NCBI GenBank assembly: GCA_036924835.1
Contig: JBAGRR010000001.1
Span: 3,425,001 to 3,489,000 of the forward strand
Length of the DNA: 64,000 nt
Source: Nitrobacteraceae bacterium AZCC 1564
Lineage (GTDB): Bacteria; Pseudomonadota; Alphaproteobacteria; Rhizobiales; Xanthobacteraceae
Direction of reading: 5' to 3'
Below are positions 17,835-26,638 of this stretch, piece by piece. Under the pieces are notes generated by a model. The model ran no database searches. It was not told where the DNA came from and worked only from the letters and a program-made list of their open reading frames with translations. Position numbers and translations under genes: made by a program. How positions within the stretch are numbered: position 1 is the stretch's first letter; every line of letters starts with the position of its first letter.

Positions 17835-18340
17835 TTAGTTCGCCCGAATGAACTTCCGTCGCAGTATGAAAGCGTCGAACGCGGCAATCATTGCAATCCC
17901 GACCGAATACCAAGCGATATCTCACTGCGATACGCGTCGTGGAGCCGTGCTGTCCAGATCCGCCGACGGCGCTCTCGAGCCAGTAGAGATTACAGCAGGA
18001 CCCCCGAACAGAATTCCCGGAAGGGGCATCAGTCGATATGCGGTTCCGTCATATCCTTGTCCCGAAGGCCATTTCTAAGGCAAATATCGGCCGTGGTAAC
18101 CCCGCCTTAACTATGATTAGCGTTTGGTTATGCGGGCAAAATGCTGCTGACAGCCCTCGTTTTGACACGTTGGCAGGGGATTGAGGCGCTGGCCTCGGGA
18201 CAGGCCATCCCATGCGACACGAGATCGAACAGGGCGGTCGGCAGCGTCGGCGCTTTTGCGGTTGGCCAATTATTGCCCGGAATAGCCGCAGTGGCCGTGT
18301 TTGACATGAGGAAATAATTCGCCTTGAGAGGATACCGATC
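17835..18340. other. Intergenic region before tolQ, no gene found
   Basis: About 500 bp without a convincing gene. A 76-codon frame at 17848-18078 has no ribosome site, no family-like features and unusual composition, and is not accepted. TTGACA at 18301-18306 shortly before tolQ may be a -35 element, but no good -10 follows. No palindromic CTAG element is present. The region probably carries the tolQRAB promoter. Confidence 0.5.
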
Positions 18341-19054
18341 ATGAATCCAGCCGACGTAACTCAGTCGGCGTTGCCGCTGGCCTCTGCCGATGTGTCGCTG
18401 ATTTCGCTGTTCTGGCAGGCCCATATCGTCGTCAAGTTCGTGATGCTTGGTCTCCTGGCCTGTTCGGTATGGGTCTGGGCCATCGCTATCGACAAGATAT
18501 TCCTCTATGCGCGGACCAAACGCGCGATGGACCGTTTTGAGCAGGCCTTCTGGTCTGGGCAGTCGATCGACGAGCTGTATCGCGCGCTGTCGGCCAAGCC
18601 GACCCACTCGATGGCGGCGCTGTTTGTGGCGGCGATGCGGGAATGGAAGCGGTCGTTCGAGAGCAATTCGCGGTCGTTCGCCGGACTTCAGATGCGGATC
18701 GACAAGGTAATGAGCGTGTCGATCGCCCGGGAAATCGAGCGGCTGGACCGGCGGCTGCTGGTTTTGGCCACCGTCGGCTCGGCAAGCCCGTTTGTCGGCC
18801 TGTTCGGCACGGTTTGGGGCATTATGTCGAGCTTTCAGTCCATTGCGGCCTCGAAAAACACCTCTTTGGCGGTGGTGGCCCCCGGTATTGCCGAGGCGCT
18901 GTTTGCAACCGCGATTGGTCTTATCGCCGCAATTCCGGCGACAATTTTCTACAATAAGTTCACCTCGGAGGTGAACCGGCAGGCCCAGCGGCTTGAAGGT
19001 TTCGCCGACGAGTTCTCGGCGATCCTGTCACGGCAGATCGACGAACGCGCGTGA
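18341..19054 (+). CDS. tolQ: Tol-Pal system proton channel subunit TolQ
   Basis: Inner-membrane subunit that with TolR forms the proton-driven motor of the Tol-Pal system, used to constrict the outer membrane during division. The 237-residue protein has three hydrophobic segments (about residues 28-48, 145-165 and 180-200) and the conserved ATVGSASPFVGLFGTVWGIM stretch of the ExbB/TolQ/MotA family. A large basic cytoplasmic loop lies between helices 1 and 2. It leads tolQ-tolR-tolA-tolB. Confidence 0.95.
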   Translation: MNPADVTQSALPLASADVSLISLFWQAHIVVKFVMLGLLACSVWVWAIAIDKIFLYARTKRAMDRFEQAFWSGQSIDELYRALSAKPTHSMAALFVAAMREWKRSFESNSRSFAGLQMRIDKVMSVSIAREIERLDRRLLVLATVGSASPFVGLFGTVWGIMSSFQSIAASKNTSLAVVAPGIAEALFATAIGLIAAIPATIFYNKFTSEVNRQAQRLEGFADEFSAILSRQIDERA

Positions 19055-19096
19055 GGGACAGCCTGTGAGCGCAAACGGTAACTTGGGGTACCGGCT

Positions 19097-19552
19097 ATGG
19101 GTATGAACGTGGGGGGCGGTGGGAATGGTGGTGGTAGCCGCCGTCGTTTCCGTCGTGCCGCCGTCATGGCCGAGATCAACGTCACCCCGATGGTCGACGT
19201 GATGCTCGTGCTGCTGATCATCTTCATGGTGTCCGCGCCGCTGCTCACGGTGGGTGTTCCGCTTGACCTGCCGCAGACAGCAGCCAAGAGCCTGGATCAG
19301 GACAAGGAGCCACTCACGCTGTCGGTTCAGCTCAGCGGCAAGATTTTTATCAACAACACCGAGATCAAGCCCGACGAATTGGTGCCAAAACTCAAGGCCA
19401 TCACCGATGCGCGCGGTGGCATGGATGAACGCATCTTTGTTCGTGGCGACACAAAGGTGGATTACGGTACGGTGATGCGCGTGATGGGACGCCTGTCCGC
19501 TGCTGGTTTCAAGCGCGTGGCTCTGGTGACCGAGGTCGAGCAGGGGACCTGA
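19097..19552 (+). CDS. tolR: Tol-Pal system protein TolR
   Basis: ExbD/TolR-type partner of TolQ. The 151-residue product has a Gly-rich, Arg-rich cytoplasmic start, then INVTPMVDVMLVLLIIFMVS (about residues 27-46), the single membrane helix containing the proton-relay Asp (D34 region), and a periplasmic peptidoglycan-binding domain ending GFKRVALVTE. It begins 42 bp after tolQ and ends 2 bp before tolA. Confidence 0.95.
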   Translation: MGMNVGGGGNGGGSRRRFRRAAVMAEINVTPMVDVMLVLLIIFMVSAPLLTVGVPLDLPQTAAKSLDQDKEPLTLSVQLSGKIFINNTEIKPDELVPKLKAITDARGGMDERIFVRGDTKVDYGTVMRVMGRLSAAGFKRVALVTEVEQGT

Positions 19553-19554
19553 CG

Positions 19555-20496
19555 TTGAAGATCGACAAGACCATCGTCGCGTCTGTCGCCCTCCACACCC
19601 TGGTCATCGGCTGGGGCCTGGTCTCGTTCTCGACGAAAGCGTTCGAGTCGATGCCGGAAGACTCTGTACCGGTCGACATTATCTCCTCAGATCAGTACGC
19701 CAAAGCGATGCAGGGGATGAAGACCGGCAAGAAGGAAAATCCGAAGCCGCTGGTCGAAAAAGTTGCCGAGGCCAAGCCGCCGGTGGACGACACTGTCGGC
19801 AAGATCGACGACAAGAAGGCGCCGGTGGTGACCGATACGGCGCCGCCGCCGACGCCCAAGCCTGTCGAAAAGCCGCTCGAGAAAAAGCCTGATCCGCCAA
19901 AGCCTGTCGCGCAGGATAAGCCAAAGGAAGAGACCAAGCCTGCGGAGAAAAAGCCCGATCAGGCCAAAGTCGATCCGATCGCTGAAGCGCTGAAGAAGGA
20001 AGAGAGCAAAAAGCCGCCGCCGAAGCCGCAACAGGCCAAGGCTGTGCCGCCTCCACCGGACAAACACAAGGCTGAGCGCGTCTTCGATCAGTCGAAGATC
20101 GCGGCATTGCTCGACAAGCGTGATCCGTCGCGGCAATCGATCACCGGCAGCGAGCTGAATTCACAGGCTTCGCTGGGCACGGCGAGAGGTCAGGCTGCGG
20201 ACAATTCCGCGACATGGGGCGCCATGTTCCGCCAACAGGTCGAGCGTTGCTGGAAGAAGCCTTACGGCGGCATTGAAGCGCAGAAAGTTGAAGCGGTCTT
20301 TTCAATCAAGCTGAAGCGTGATGGCACGTTGGAAAGCATGCCGGTGCCGCAGCCCGGCGGATCGAGCCCGTATTTCCGCGTTTATCAGGAGAGCGCGCAG
20401 CGCGCGATCATCGAGTGCCAGCCTTACAACTTACCGGCCGCATTTTTCGATGAATGGAAATCTTTTGAGCCCGCTTTCACCGAAAAATTTTCGTGA
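19555..20496 (+). CDS. tolA: Tol-Pal system protein TolA (energy transducer)
   Basis: Periplasm-spanning link between TolQR and the outer-membrane Pal. The 313-residue product begins with TTG at 19555, an N-terminal membrane helix with the [14 protein letters not shown] motif (Ser-His contact with TolQ), a long Lys/Pro/Glu-rich rod (about residues 60-185), and a C-terminal globular TonB-like domain with two Cys residues ([16 protein letters not shown]). The Pro/Lys-rich rod is the part most unlike enterobacterial TolA, whose rod is Ala/Lys/Glu-rich. tolB overlaps its stop by 4 bp. Confidence 0.9.
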   Translation: MKIDKTIVASVALHTLVIGWGLVSFSTKAFESMPEDSVPVDIISSDQYAKAMQGMKTGKKENPKPLVEKVAEAKPPVDDTVGKIDDKKAPVVTDTAPPPTPKPVEKPLEKKPDPPKPVAQDKPKEETKPAEKKPDQAKVDPIAEALKKEESKKPPPKPQQAKAVPPPPDKHKAERVFDQSKIAALLDKRDPSRQSITGSELNSQASLGTARGQAADNSATWGAMFRQQVERCWKKPYGGIEAQKVEAVFSIKLKRDGTLESMPVPQPGGSSPYFRVYQESAQRAIIECQPYNLPAAFFDEWKSFEPAFTEKFS

Positions 20497-21908
20497 CATT
20501 CAGACCTAACGGCGTTGCCGCCCAGAATGAAGTTTACATGACCATGCGAGACGAAGACGAGTTGCCCGAAATGCGTTCGAGGAGTGGATTTCAGCTAACG
20601 CGCCGCCGATTTATGGCAGGCGCGGGGACCGGCTTACTGCTGACAACACCTGTTCAGCACGCCCTTGCGCAGGGAAAGCGCATTGTCGTCGACCAGGGCA
20701 ACTTCCAGCCGATCCCGATCGCAATTCCAAATTTCGTGCCCGGAACACAGAGCGATGGCGACGTTTCCGCCGGCATCGCGCAGGTCATCACCAACAATCT
20801 GCGTCGCAGTGGATTGTTCGCGCCGATCGATCAGGCCGCCTACATCGAACGCATCTCCAACATCGACGTACCGCCGCAATTTCAGAACTGGCGCAGCATT
20901 AACGCACAGGCGCTGGTAACCGGTCGTGCCACCCGTCAGGGTGACGGACGCCTCAAGGCGGAATTCCGCTTGTGGGACGTGCCGCAGGCGCAGCAACTTG
21001 CGGGCCAGCAGTATTTCACCTCGCCGGAGTCCTGGCGGCGAATCGCGCACATCATTTCCGACCAGATCTATGAACGTCTCACCGGCGAGAAGGGGTACTT
21101 CGACAGCCGCGTTGTGTTCGTCGATGAAACCGGCCCCAAGGAACGCCGTGTGAAGCGCCTTGCGATGATGGACCAAGATGGCGCCAACGTGCGCTACCTC
21201 ACCCGCGGTGCCGATCTGGTGCTGACGCCGCGTTTCTCGCCGTCCACGCAGGAAATCACCTACATGGAGTTCGGGCAGGGTGATCCGCGCGTTTATCTGT
21301 TCAATGTCGAGACCGGCCAGCGCGAGATTGTCGGCAACTTCCCCGGCATGTCGTTCGCGCCGCGCTTTTCGCCGGACGGCCAGCGCATCATCATGAGCCT
21401 GCAGCAGGGCGGCAACTCGAACCTGTTTGTCATGGACCTGCGGTCGAAATCGACCACGCGTTTGACCGATACGCCGGCCATCGACACGTCGCCGTCCTAC
21501 GCGCCCGATGGCGGCCGGATTTGCTTCGAGTCCGACCGTGGCGGTAAGCCGCAGATATACGTGATGGGGGCTGGTGGCGGTGCGGCGCAACGCATCTCGT
21601 TCGGCGAAGGCAGCTATTCGACGCCGGTTTGGTCGCCACGAGGCGACTACATTGCCTTCACCAAGCAGGGCGGCGGTCAGTTCGCCATCGGAATCATGAA
21701 GCCGGATGGCAAGGACGAGCGCATTTTGACCTCTGGTTACCACAATGAGGGTCCGACCTTCGCCCCCAATGGACGCGTGGTGATGTTCTTCCGCGATACG
21801 GGCGCTGGTCCATCGCTGTTCACGGTCGATATCTCCGGACGCAACGAGCAGAAGGTCCCGACACCGGGATTTGCATCAGATCCAGCATGGTCCCCGCTGC
21901 TATCGTAA
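20493..21908 (+). CDS. tolB: Tol-Pal system beta-propeller protein TolB
   Basis: Periplasmic six-bladed propeller that binds Pal. The frame opens with GTG 20493 inside the tolA stop; ATG 20538 or 20544 are alternatives and would still include the signal. An RRRF twin-arginine motif ([17 protein letters not shown]) is followed by a hydrophobic stretch and an HALAQ cleavage site, so export by Tat rather than Sec is predicted, unlike Escherichia coli TolB. The N-domain ([18 protein letters not shown]) and repeats such as [16 protein letters not shown] and WSPRGDYI in the propeller are clear. pal is not adjacent; it lies 4 kb downstream. Confidence 0.92.
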   Translation: MTFRPNGVAAQNEVYMTMRDEDELPEMRSRSGFQLTRRRFMAGAGTGLLLTTPVQHALAQGKRIVVDQGNFQPIPIAIPNFVPGTQSDGDVSAGIAQVITNNLRRSGLFAPIDQAAYIERISNIDVPPQFQNWRSINAQALVTGRATRQGDGRLKAEFRLWDVPQAQQLAGQQYFTSPESWRRIAHIISDQIYERLTGEKGYFDSRVVFVDETGPKERRVKRLAMMDQDGANVRYLTRGADLVLTPRFSPSTQEITYMEFGQGDPRVYLFNVETGQREIVGNFPGMSFAPRFSPDGQRIIMSLQQGGNSNLFVMDLRSKSTTRLTDTPAIDTSPSYAPDGGRICFESDRGGKPQIYVMGAGGGAAQRISFGEGSYSTPVWSPRGDYIAFTKQGGGQFAIGIMKPDGKDERILTSGYHNEGPTFAPNGRVVMFFRDTGAGPSLFTVDISGRNEQKVPTPGFASDPAWSPLLS

Positions 21909-22094
21909 ACGCAGGGTAAACGGCGCGCCCGCTATTCCGCGGCAACTCGGCAAGGATTGCCTAGTTAGCTGAATTCATGGGCGAATTTCGTGCTTTCGGG
22001 TTCCGTATAAGATTTCGAAAACCATGTTCGCTCAGAAAGACTTCACCTGCTCAGGATAACAATTGCTCCTCAAAATCAGGGCAATTGGTAGCTG

Positions 22095-24437
22095 ATGCAG
22101 CTCGTTGAGGCCGAACTGAAGAGCGACGACGATCGCTTGCCGCCGACAATTTACGCGGCGCTCGTTGATTCTCTCTTCCAGAATTTCATGCCCATTTTCG
22201 CGGGCACGGTGACGGCATCGATCGCGGCCGTCATGACGGCAATCAAGACTGGCAACCAGTTGATCTGGCCCTGCGCTGTCTGGATCGTCATTGTCGGGAT
22301 TGCTCGTACGATCCAGATGCGGAAGTACGAGATCGAGCGTCGTGAGACGCCGCTGACGCCGGAACGTGCGGCGTGGTGGGAGCCGCGCTACAAGATCCTC
22401 GCCGATCTTTTCGCCAGCTCACTCGGTTTATGGTGCGCAGTCGTCGTGCTCGGAAGCGACGATGCTGTCGCGCATATGCTCTGTACGGCTGTCACGATCG
22501 GTTACACGGCGGCAGGCGCCGGTCGCAACTATGGCCGTCCGCTGATCATCCAGTTGCACATTCTGTTTGCGTGTGCGCCGCTATCGATCGCGCTCATCAT
22601 CCACGGCAACCCTTATTATCTCGGCCTCGGGCTGCTGTTGGTGCTGTTCTTTATCGGGCTCAAATACATCAATCTCAACCTTCATCGGATTTTCGTGAAG
22701 GCGAGAATTACCAGCGAACGCCTGGCTTCGATCGCCGGGCAATTCGATACCGCGCTGAACAACATGCCGCACGGGTTGTGCATGTTCGGCCCCGACGGAT
22801 GTCTCGCGGTGATGAATAACCGCTTCACCACCATGATGGCTTTGCCGGAAAACATGGCTCATCTCGGCGCGTCCTTCAGCGAAGTGGTGGCGGCCTGCGT
22901 CAAGGCGAGGTCGTTGTCGTCGGAGAATGCCGAAGAGATCGTTCATGAAATCGAGCGAACGAAAGCCGCGGAAGTCATTACCGTCAATAATGAGCGCCGC
23001 AGCGAGCGGGCGCTGTCTTGGAATTTCCAGCCGATGGCAGGCGGTGGTACCGTTGTTCTGGTGGAGGACATCACCGAACGTCGTAACGCTGAAGCCAAGA
23101 TTAATCACATGGCCCGTTTCGACGAGCTGACGGGCTTGGCGAACCGGCTCAATTTCCGCAACCAGATCGAACAGCTGCTGGCAAATCCATCAGCGGAAGC
23201 GCCGCTGTCCGCGTTGCTGTTTATCGACCTCGATCAATTCAAGCAGGTTAACGACACGCTGGGCCATCCGAGCGGTGATACCCTTCTTTGTGCGGTGACC
23301 GCCCGCTTGCGCGGATTGCTGCGGCCGCATGATCTCGTGGCCCGTTTTGGCGGCGACGAATTCGTAGTCTTCCAGCGCAATATTGATTCTGCAGAAGACG
23401 CGGCCTCTCTCGCGCGCCGGATCGTCAGTCGCTTGAGTGAGCGCTACGAGGTGGATCAGCATCTGGTCGAGATCGGAGCGAGCGTTGGTATCGCCCTCAC
23501 TCCGCCAGGTGGTGCCAGCGCCGACACGCTTCTGAAAAACGCCGATATGGCATTGTACCGGGCCAAGGCCGGCGGTCGTGGTACGTTCTGTTTCTTCCGC
23601 GATGAGATGGCTCAGACCGTGGAAGCGCGGCGCGTGCTCGAACTGGATTTGCGCCAGGCGCTCGCGCATGAGGAATTCGAGCTCTATTATCAGCCGCTGG
23701 TGAATCTCAAAACCGGTCGCATCTCCACCTGCGAGGCTCTGCTGCGCTGGAATCATCCAACCCGCGGAGCGGTGTCACCGGCGGACATTATCCCCGTGGT
23801 GGAGGATATGGGTCTCATCGTGGACCTTGGTCGCTGGATCCTACGCAAGGCGTGCATGGAATGCATGAAGTGGCCGGAGGGCGTCAGCGTTGCGGTGAAC
23901 TTCTCACCACAACAATTTCACCAGCGCGACGTGATGAGCGAGATCCGCTACGCCCTTGAGGTATCGGGCCTGCCTCCGCACCGCCTGGAGATCGAAATCA
24001 CAGAATCATCGCTGTTGCGCAACACGCAGTGGACGCTTGACGTCTTCGCGCAATTGCGCGCGGCAGGCGTGCGCATCTCGCTGGACGATTTCGGCACGGG
24101 CTATTCGAGCTTGAGCTACCTGCACAATTTCCCGCTTCAGAAGGTGAAGATCGACCGCTCCTTCCTCGAAGGCATCGGCAACGATCGGCCGCTGACGTTG
24201 CTACGTGGTGTTGCGCGCCTGAGCGCGGATCTCGGCATGTCGGTGGTGGTCGAAGGTGTCGAGACGAACGAACAGCTCGAACTTATCAGCGCCGACGGCG
24301 CGATAACTGAAGTCCAGGGCTATGTCTTTAGCCCACCGGTCCCTGCGCAGCAGATCAGGCAATTGGTCACTGCTTCGCATAGCCGTGTTGAAAAGGATGC
24401 AGGAGCAAAGGGCGCGGTATTGCGTTCGATCGCCTAG
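22095..24437 (+). CDS. GGDEF-EAL protein with membrane and PAS domains
   Basis: A 780-residue cyclic-di-GMP enzyme. Residues about 20-190 contain several membrane segments, then a PAS-like domain (about 215-330, LNNMPHGLCMFGPDG), a GGDEF domain with intact ARFGGDEF near residue 418 and an RPHD inhibitory site five residues before it, and an EAL domain with CEALLRW near 545, DDFGTGYSSL and VEGVET. Both active sites look complete, so it may make and degrade c-di-GMP. It sits between tolB and pal, a link between c-di-GMP and envelope genes that is only positional. Its TAG stop (24435-24437) is part of the CTAG of the next palindromic element. Confidence 0.92.
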   Translation: MQLVEAELKSDDDRLPPTIYAALVDSLFQNFMPIFAGTVTASIAAVMTAIKTGNQLIWPCAVWIVIVGIARTIQMRKYEIERRETPLTPERAAWWEPRYKILADLFASSLGLWCAVVVLGSDDAVAHMLCTAVTIGYTAAGAGRNYGRPLIIQLHILFACAPLSIALIIHGNPYYLGLGLLLVLFFIGLKYINLNLHRIFVKARITSERLASIAGQFDTALNNMPHGLCMFGPDGCLAVMNNRFTTMMALPENMAHLGASFSEVVAACVKARSLSSENAEEIVHEIERTKAAEVITVNNERRSERALSWNFQPMAGGGTVVLVEDITERRNAEAKINHMARFDELTGLANRLNFRNQIEQLLANPSAEAPLSALLFIDLDQFKQVNDTLGHPSGDTLLCAVTARLRGLLRPHDLVARFGGDEFVVFQRNIDSAEDAASLARRIVSRLSERYEVDQHLVEIGASVGIALTPPGGASADTLLKNADMALYRAKAGGRGTFCFFRDEMAQTVEARRVLELDLRQALAHEEFELYYQPLVNLKTGRISTCEALLRWNHPTRGAVSPADIIPVVEDMGLIVDLGRWILRKACMECMKWPEGVSVAVNFSPQQFHQRDVMSEIRYALEVSGLPPHRLEIEITESSLLRNTQWTLDVFAQLRAAGVRISLDDFGTGYSSLSYLHNFPLQKVKIDRSFLEGIGNDRPLTLLRGVARLSADLGMSVVVEGVETNEQLELISADGAITEVQGYVFSPPVPAQQIRQLVTASHSRVEKDAGAKGAVLRSIA

Positions 24438-24598
24438 CGTCCCGATTCCGAAGTTCGCATTATTCCGCTGCACCTCCGTTTGCGAACTTCGGAATCGAAG
24501 GACACTAGCAAGTTATTGAACGAGTGTGGCTTTGGTTCAGAAGTCCGCATTCCAGACTCGCCGCACGAATGATGCGGACTTCTGAACCGCCACACTAA
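24434..24598. repeat. CTAG palindromic doublet, left inverted arm (24434-24508, 24521-24598)
   Basis: First member: GATTCCGAAGTTCGC / GCGAACTTCGGAATC arms. Second: GGTTCAGAAGTCCGCAT / ATGCGGACTTCTGAACC arms, in which the usual TTCGC is TCCGC on one side and GCGGA on the other, so the change is compensated. The doublet is the reverse complement of 25651-25811 with about a dozen differences in about 160 bases. The left CTAG holds the stop codon of the GGDEF-EAL gene. Confidence 0.95.
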
Positions 24599-24768
24599 AC
24601 ATTCTTTTTCTCCAAAAACTTCCTGCCGCAGCACCAAATTCTCTCATCATCGAACCATCGTGCGTGAGGCGCGACAAAACAGTCGGTGCGGGAGAACAGT
24701 CGGCGCCGGAATGATGATTAACCCTAATATTGTAGCCTCTTTGCATCTTTCTTAAGAAGGCTTTAACC

Positions 24769-25575
24769 TTGCCGCATTCGCTGGGAAGCAATGGAAATGC
24801 AGGTCAGTGGCCGGGGGCATTGATGGGATCGACGCTTCAAAATACCGGCCGCGCTCTTGAGAAGAGGATCGATCTCCTCGACCGGGTTGACTACCGGCTT
24901 GCCGAAACCGATGCTGACCGGGAGGCGATCTATCGTCTTCGCTACCGCGCTTATCTCTCCGAAGGCGCCATTGAACCTCGCAAAGACCACAGGCTGACCG
25001 ATCGCTTTGACGATGCGCCGAACTCCTGGACGTTCGGTGTGTATGTCGATGGCTCGCTGGCGAGTTCTTTGCGCATCAGCGTGGCCTCTCCGGAAAATCC
25101 CGATACGCCGGCGGTCGATGCGTTTGGCGATTTGCTCGAGCCGGAGTTGGCAAAAGGGAAAGTTATTGTCGATCCGAACCGCTTCGTTGCGGACCCATTT
25201 CGAGAGAACCGCATTCCCGAACTCCCTTATGTGACGCTACGGTTGGCTTACGTTGCCTGCGCTTATTTCAACGCCGACATCGGAACAGCGACGGTCCGCA
25301 GGGAGCATCAGGCGTTTTATCGGCGCGTCTTTATGCATACGCCGCTCTGCGCGCCGCGGCCGTATCCGAGCCTGATCAAGCCGCTGGGCCTGATGGCGGT
25401 GAACTTTCAAGAATTAAAGGAAAAGGTTTTCCAGCGTTATCCGTTTTTCCGTTCGAGCTTCTTCGAGCGCCGGATGCTGTTCGAGCGCCAGCATGACACG
25501 TTGCAGCCGTTGGCGCCGGTTTTGACCCTGCCAGATTTTCCGTTCGAACGCAGTCGGGTCCGTTCCTCGTCCTGA
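24769..25575 (+). CDS. N-acyl amino acid synthase FeeM-like GNAT protein
   Basis: A 268-residue acyltransferase-like protein. The segment DREAIYRLRYRAYLSEGAI (about residues 49-67) and VIVDPNRFVADPF (about 132-144) match the N-acyl amino acid synthase/autoinducer-synthase-like branch of the GNAT fold (FeeM group), which uses acyl-ACP. No signal peptide. TTG 24769 follows AAGAAGG at a good distance; ATG 24823 is an alternative start after a G-run. The gene is enclosed by two nearly identical doublets in opposite orientation (24434-24598 and 25651-25811) and lies between a c-di-GMP enzyme and pal. The product is not known. Confidence 0.75.
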   Translation: MPHSLGSNGNAGQWPGALMGSTLQNTGRALEKRIDLLDRVDYRLAETDADREAIYRLRYRAYLSEGAIEPRKDHRLTDRFDDAPNSWTFGVYVDGSLASSLRISVASPENPDTPAVDAFGDLLEPELAKGKVIVDPNRFVADPFRENRIPELPYVTLRLAYVACAYFNADIGTATVRREHQAFYRRVFMHTPLCAPRPYPSLIKPLGLMAVNFQELKEKVFQRYPFFRSSFFERRMLFERQHDTLQPLAPVLTLPDFPFERSRVRSSS

Positions 25576-25615
25576 ACGGAACATCGTCGCCGATGTCACA
25601 GATTAAAAATGATTG

Positions 25616-25648
25616 GGCCTCGAACAGCAGTTCGAGGCCGTTTTCGTT
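25616..25648 (+). terminator. Rho-independent terminator after FeeM-like gene
   Basis: GGCCTCGAAC AGCA GTTCGAGGCC (25616-25639), a 10-bp stem with a 4-base loop, followed by GTTTTCGTTT. Confidence 0.85.
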
Positions 25649-25650
25649 TG

Positions 25651-25811
25651 GTGTGGCGGTTCAGAAGTCCGCATCATTCGTGAGGCGAGCCTGGAATGCG
25701 GACTTCTGAACCAAAGCCACACTAGCTCAATAACTTACTAGTGTTCTTCGATTCCGAAGTTCGCAAACGAAGGTGCAGCGGAATGATGCGAACTTCGGAA
25801 TCGGACACTAG
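25651..25811. repeat. CTAG palindromic doublet, right inverted arm (25651-25725, 25738-25811)
   Basis: Mirror copy of 24434-24598: GGTTCAGAAGTCCGCAT / ATGCGGACTTCTGAACC member first, then the GATTCCGAAGTTCGC / GCGAACTTCGGAATC member. Loops and the spacer (CTCAATAACTTA, reverse complement of TAAGTTATTGAG) also match the left copy. The right end CACTAG is at 25806-25811, before pal. The rest of 25812-25985 holds the pal leader. Confidence 0.95.
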
Positions 25812-25985
25812 TATTCACCGTCGCGCCATATTTATTGCGCATTAACCATCTGCGTCGGTTTCGCACGATAGTCGGCATTTGATGGGTCTTGGCAACGCCT
25901 CATCAAGGTTGACGGAACGTTCGCTTAACCAACCCCCTGTAGACCGGACGCTAGTCCTTAAAAACCAGAGCGTGGAGGCTCCGGA

Positions 25986-26483
25986 ATGAAATCTCAGATG
26001 CGTATCCTCCAGGGATTGAAGCTAGCCGCTGTTTTGGCTGTGGCGCTGTCGATGGGCGCCTGCGCGAACAAGAACGGCTTGGGCGGTGCTGACGGCGCCA
26101 TGGCGAATGCAGCTGTTCCAGGCAGCCAGCAGGATTTCGTGGTGAACGTTGGCGACCGCGTGTTCTTCGACAGCGATCAGACCGAACTCTCCCCGCAGGC
26201 GATCGCGACCCTCGATAAGCAGGCACAATGGTTGCAGCAATACAGCCGTTACTCCTTCACCATCGAAGGTCACGCCGACGAACGCGGCACGCGCGAGTAC
26301 AACATTGCGCTGGGTGCCAAGCGTGCACAATCCGTCCGCAACTTCCTGGCGTCGCGTGGTATCGATCCGCGCCGCATGCGAACGATCTCGTACGGCAAGG
26401 AACGCCCCGTCGCAGTGTGCAACGATATCTCGTGCTGGTCGCAGAACCGCCGCGCGGTTACAGTGCTGAACGCCAGTTCCTAA
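25986..26483 (+). CDS. pal: Peptidoglycan-associated lipoprotein Pal
   Basis: Outer-membrane lipoprotein that binds peptidoglycan and is the target of TolA/TolB. The 165-residue precursor has a signal peptide and lipobox LSMGAC (Cys about residue 26). The OmpA-like domain shows VFFDSDQTELSP, the peptidoglycan-binding HADERGTREYN motif (about residues 98-108), LGAKRAQSVRNFL and ISYGKERP. It is followed by a terminator and then by cpoB. Confidence 0.96.
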   Translation: MKSQMRILQGLKLAAVLAVALSMGACANKNGLGGADGAMANAAVPGSQQDFVVNVGDRVFFDSDQTELSPQAIATLDKQAQWLQQYSRYSFTIEGHADERGTREYNIALGAKRAQSVRNFLASRGIDPRRMRTISYGKERPVAVCNDISCWSQNRRAVTVLNASS

Positions 26484-26508
26484 GGTGATGGGTTATTCCT
26501 AAGACAGC

Positions 26509-26538
26509 AACGGCGCTTTTGAGGCGCCGTTTTTGTTT
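26509..26538 (+). terminator. Rho-independent terminator after pal
   Basis: AACGGCGC TTTTGAG GCGCCGTT (26509-26531) followed by TTTGTTTTC. Confidence 0.85.
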
Positions 26539-26638
26539 TCTGCCGGCGGCTTCCCCCTGTTTGTAGTCACATTTTTGGCGTACTGAACGCTTCAATCTCG
26601 ATAGCTTTGAAAGCAAAGCCCTTATTTACCGGGTCAAA

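Noticed and set aside
17848..18078. A 76-codon frame before tolQ
   Set aside because: No ribosome site, no motif, and composition unlike neighbours; treated as intergenic.
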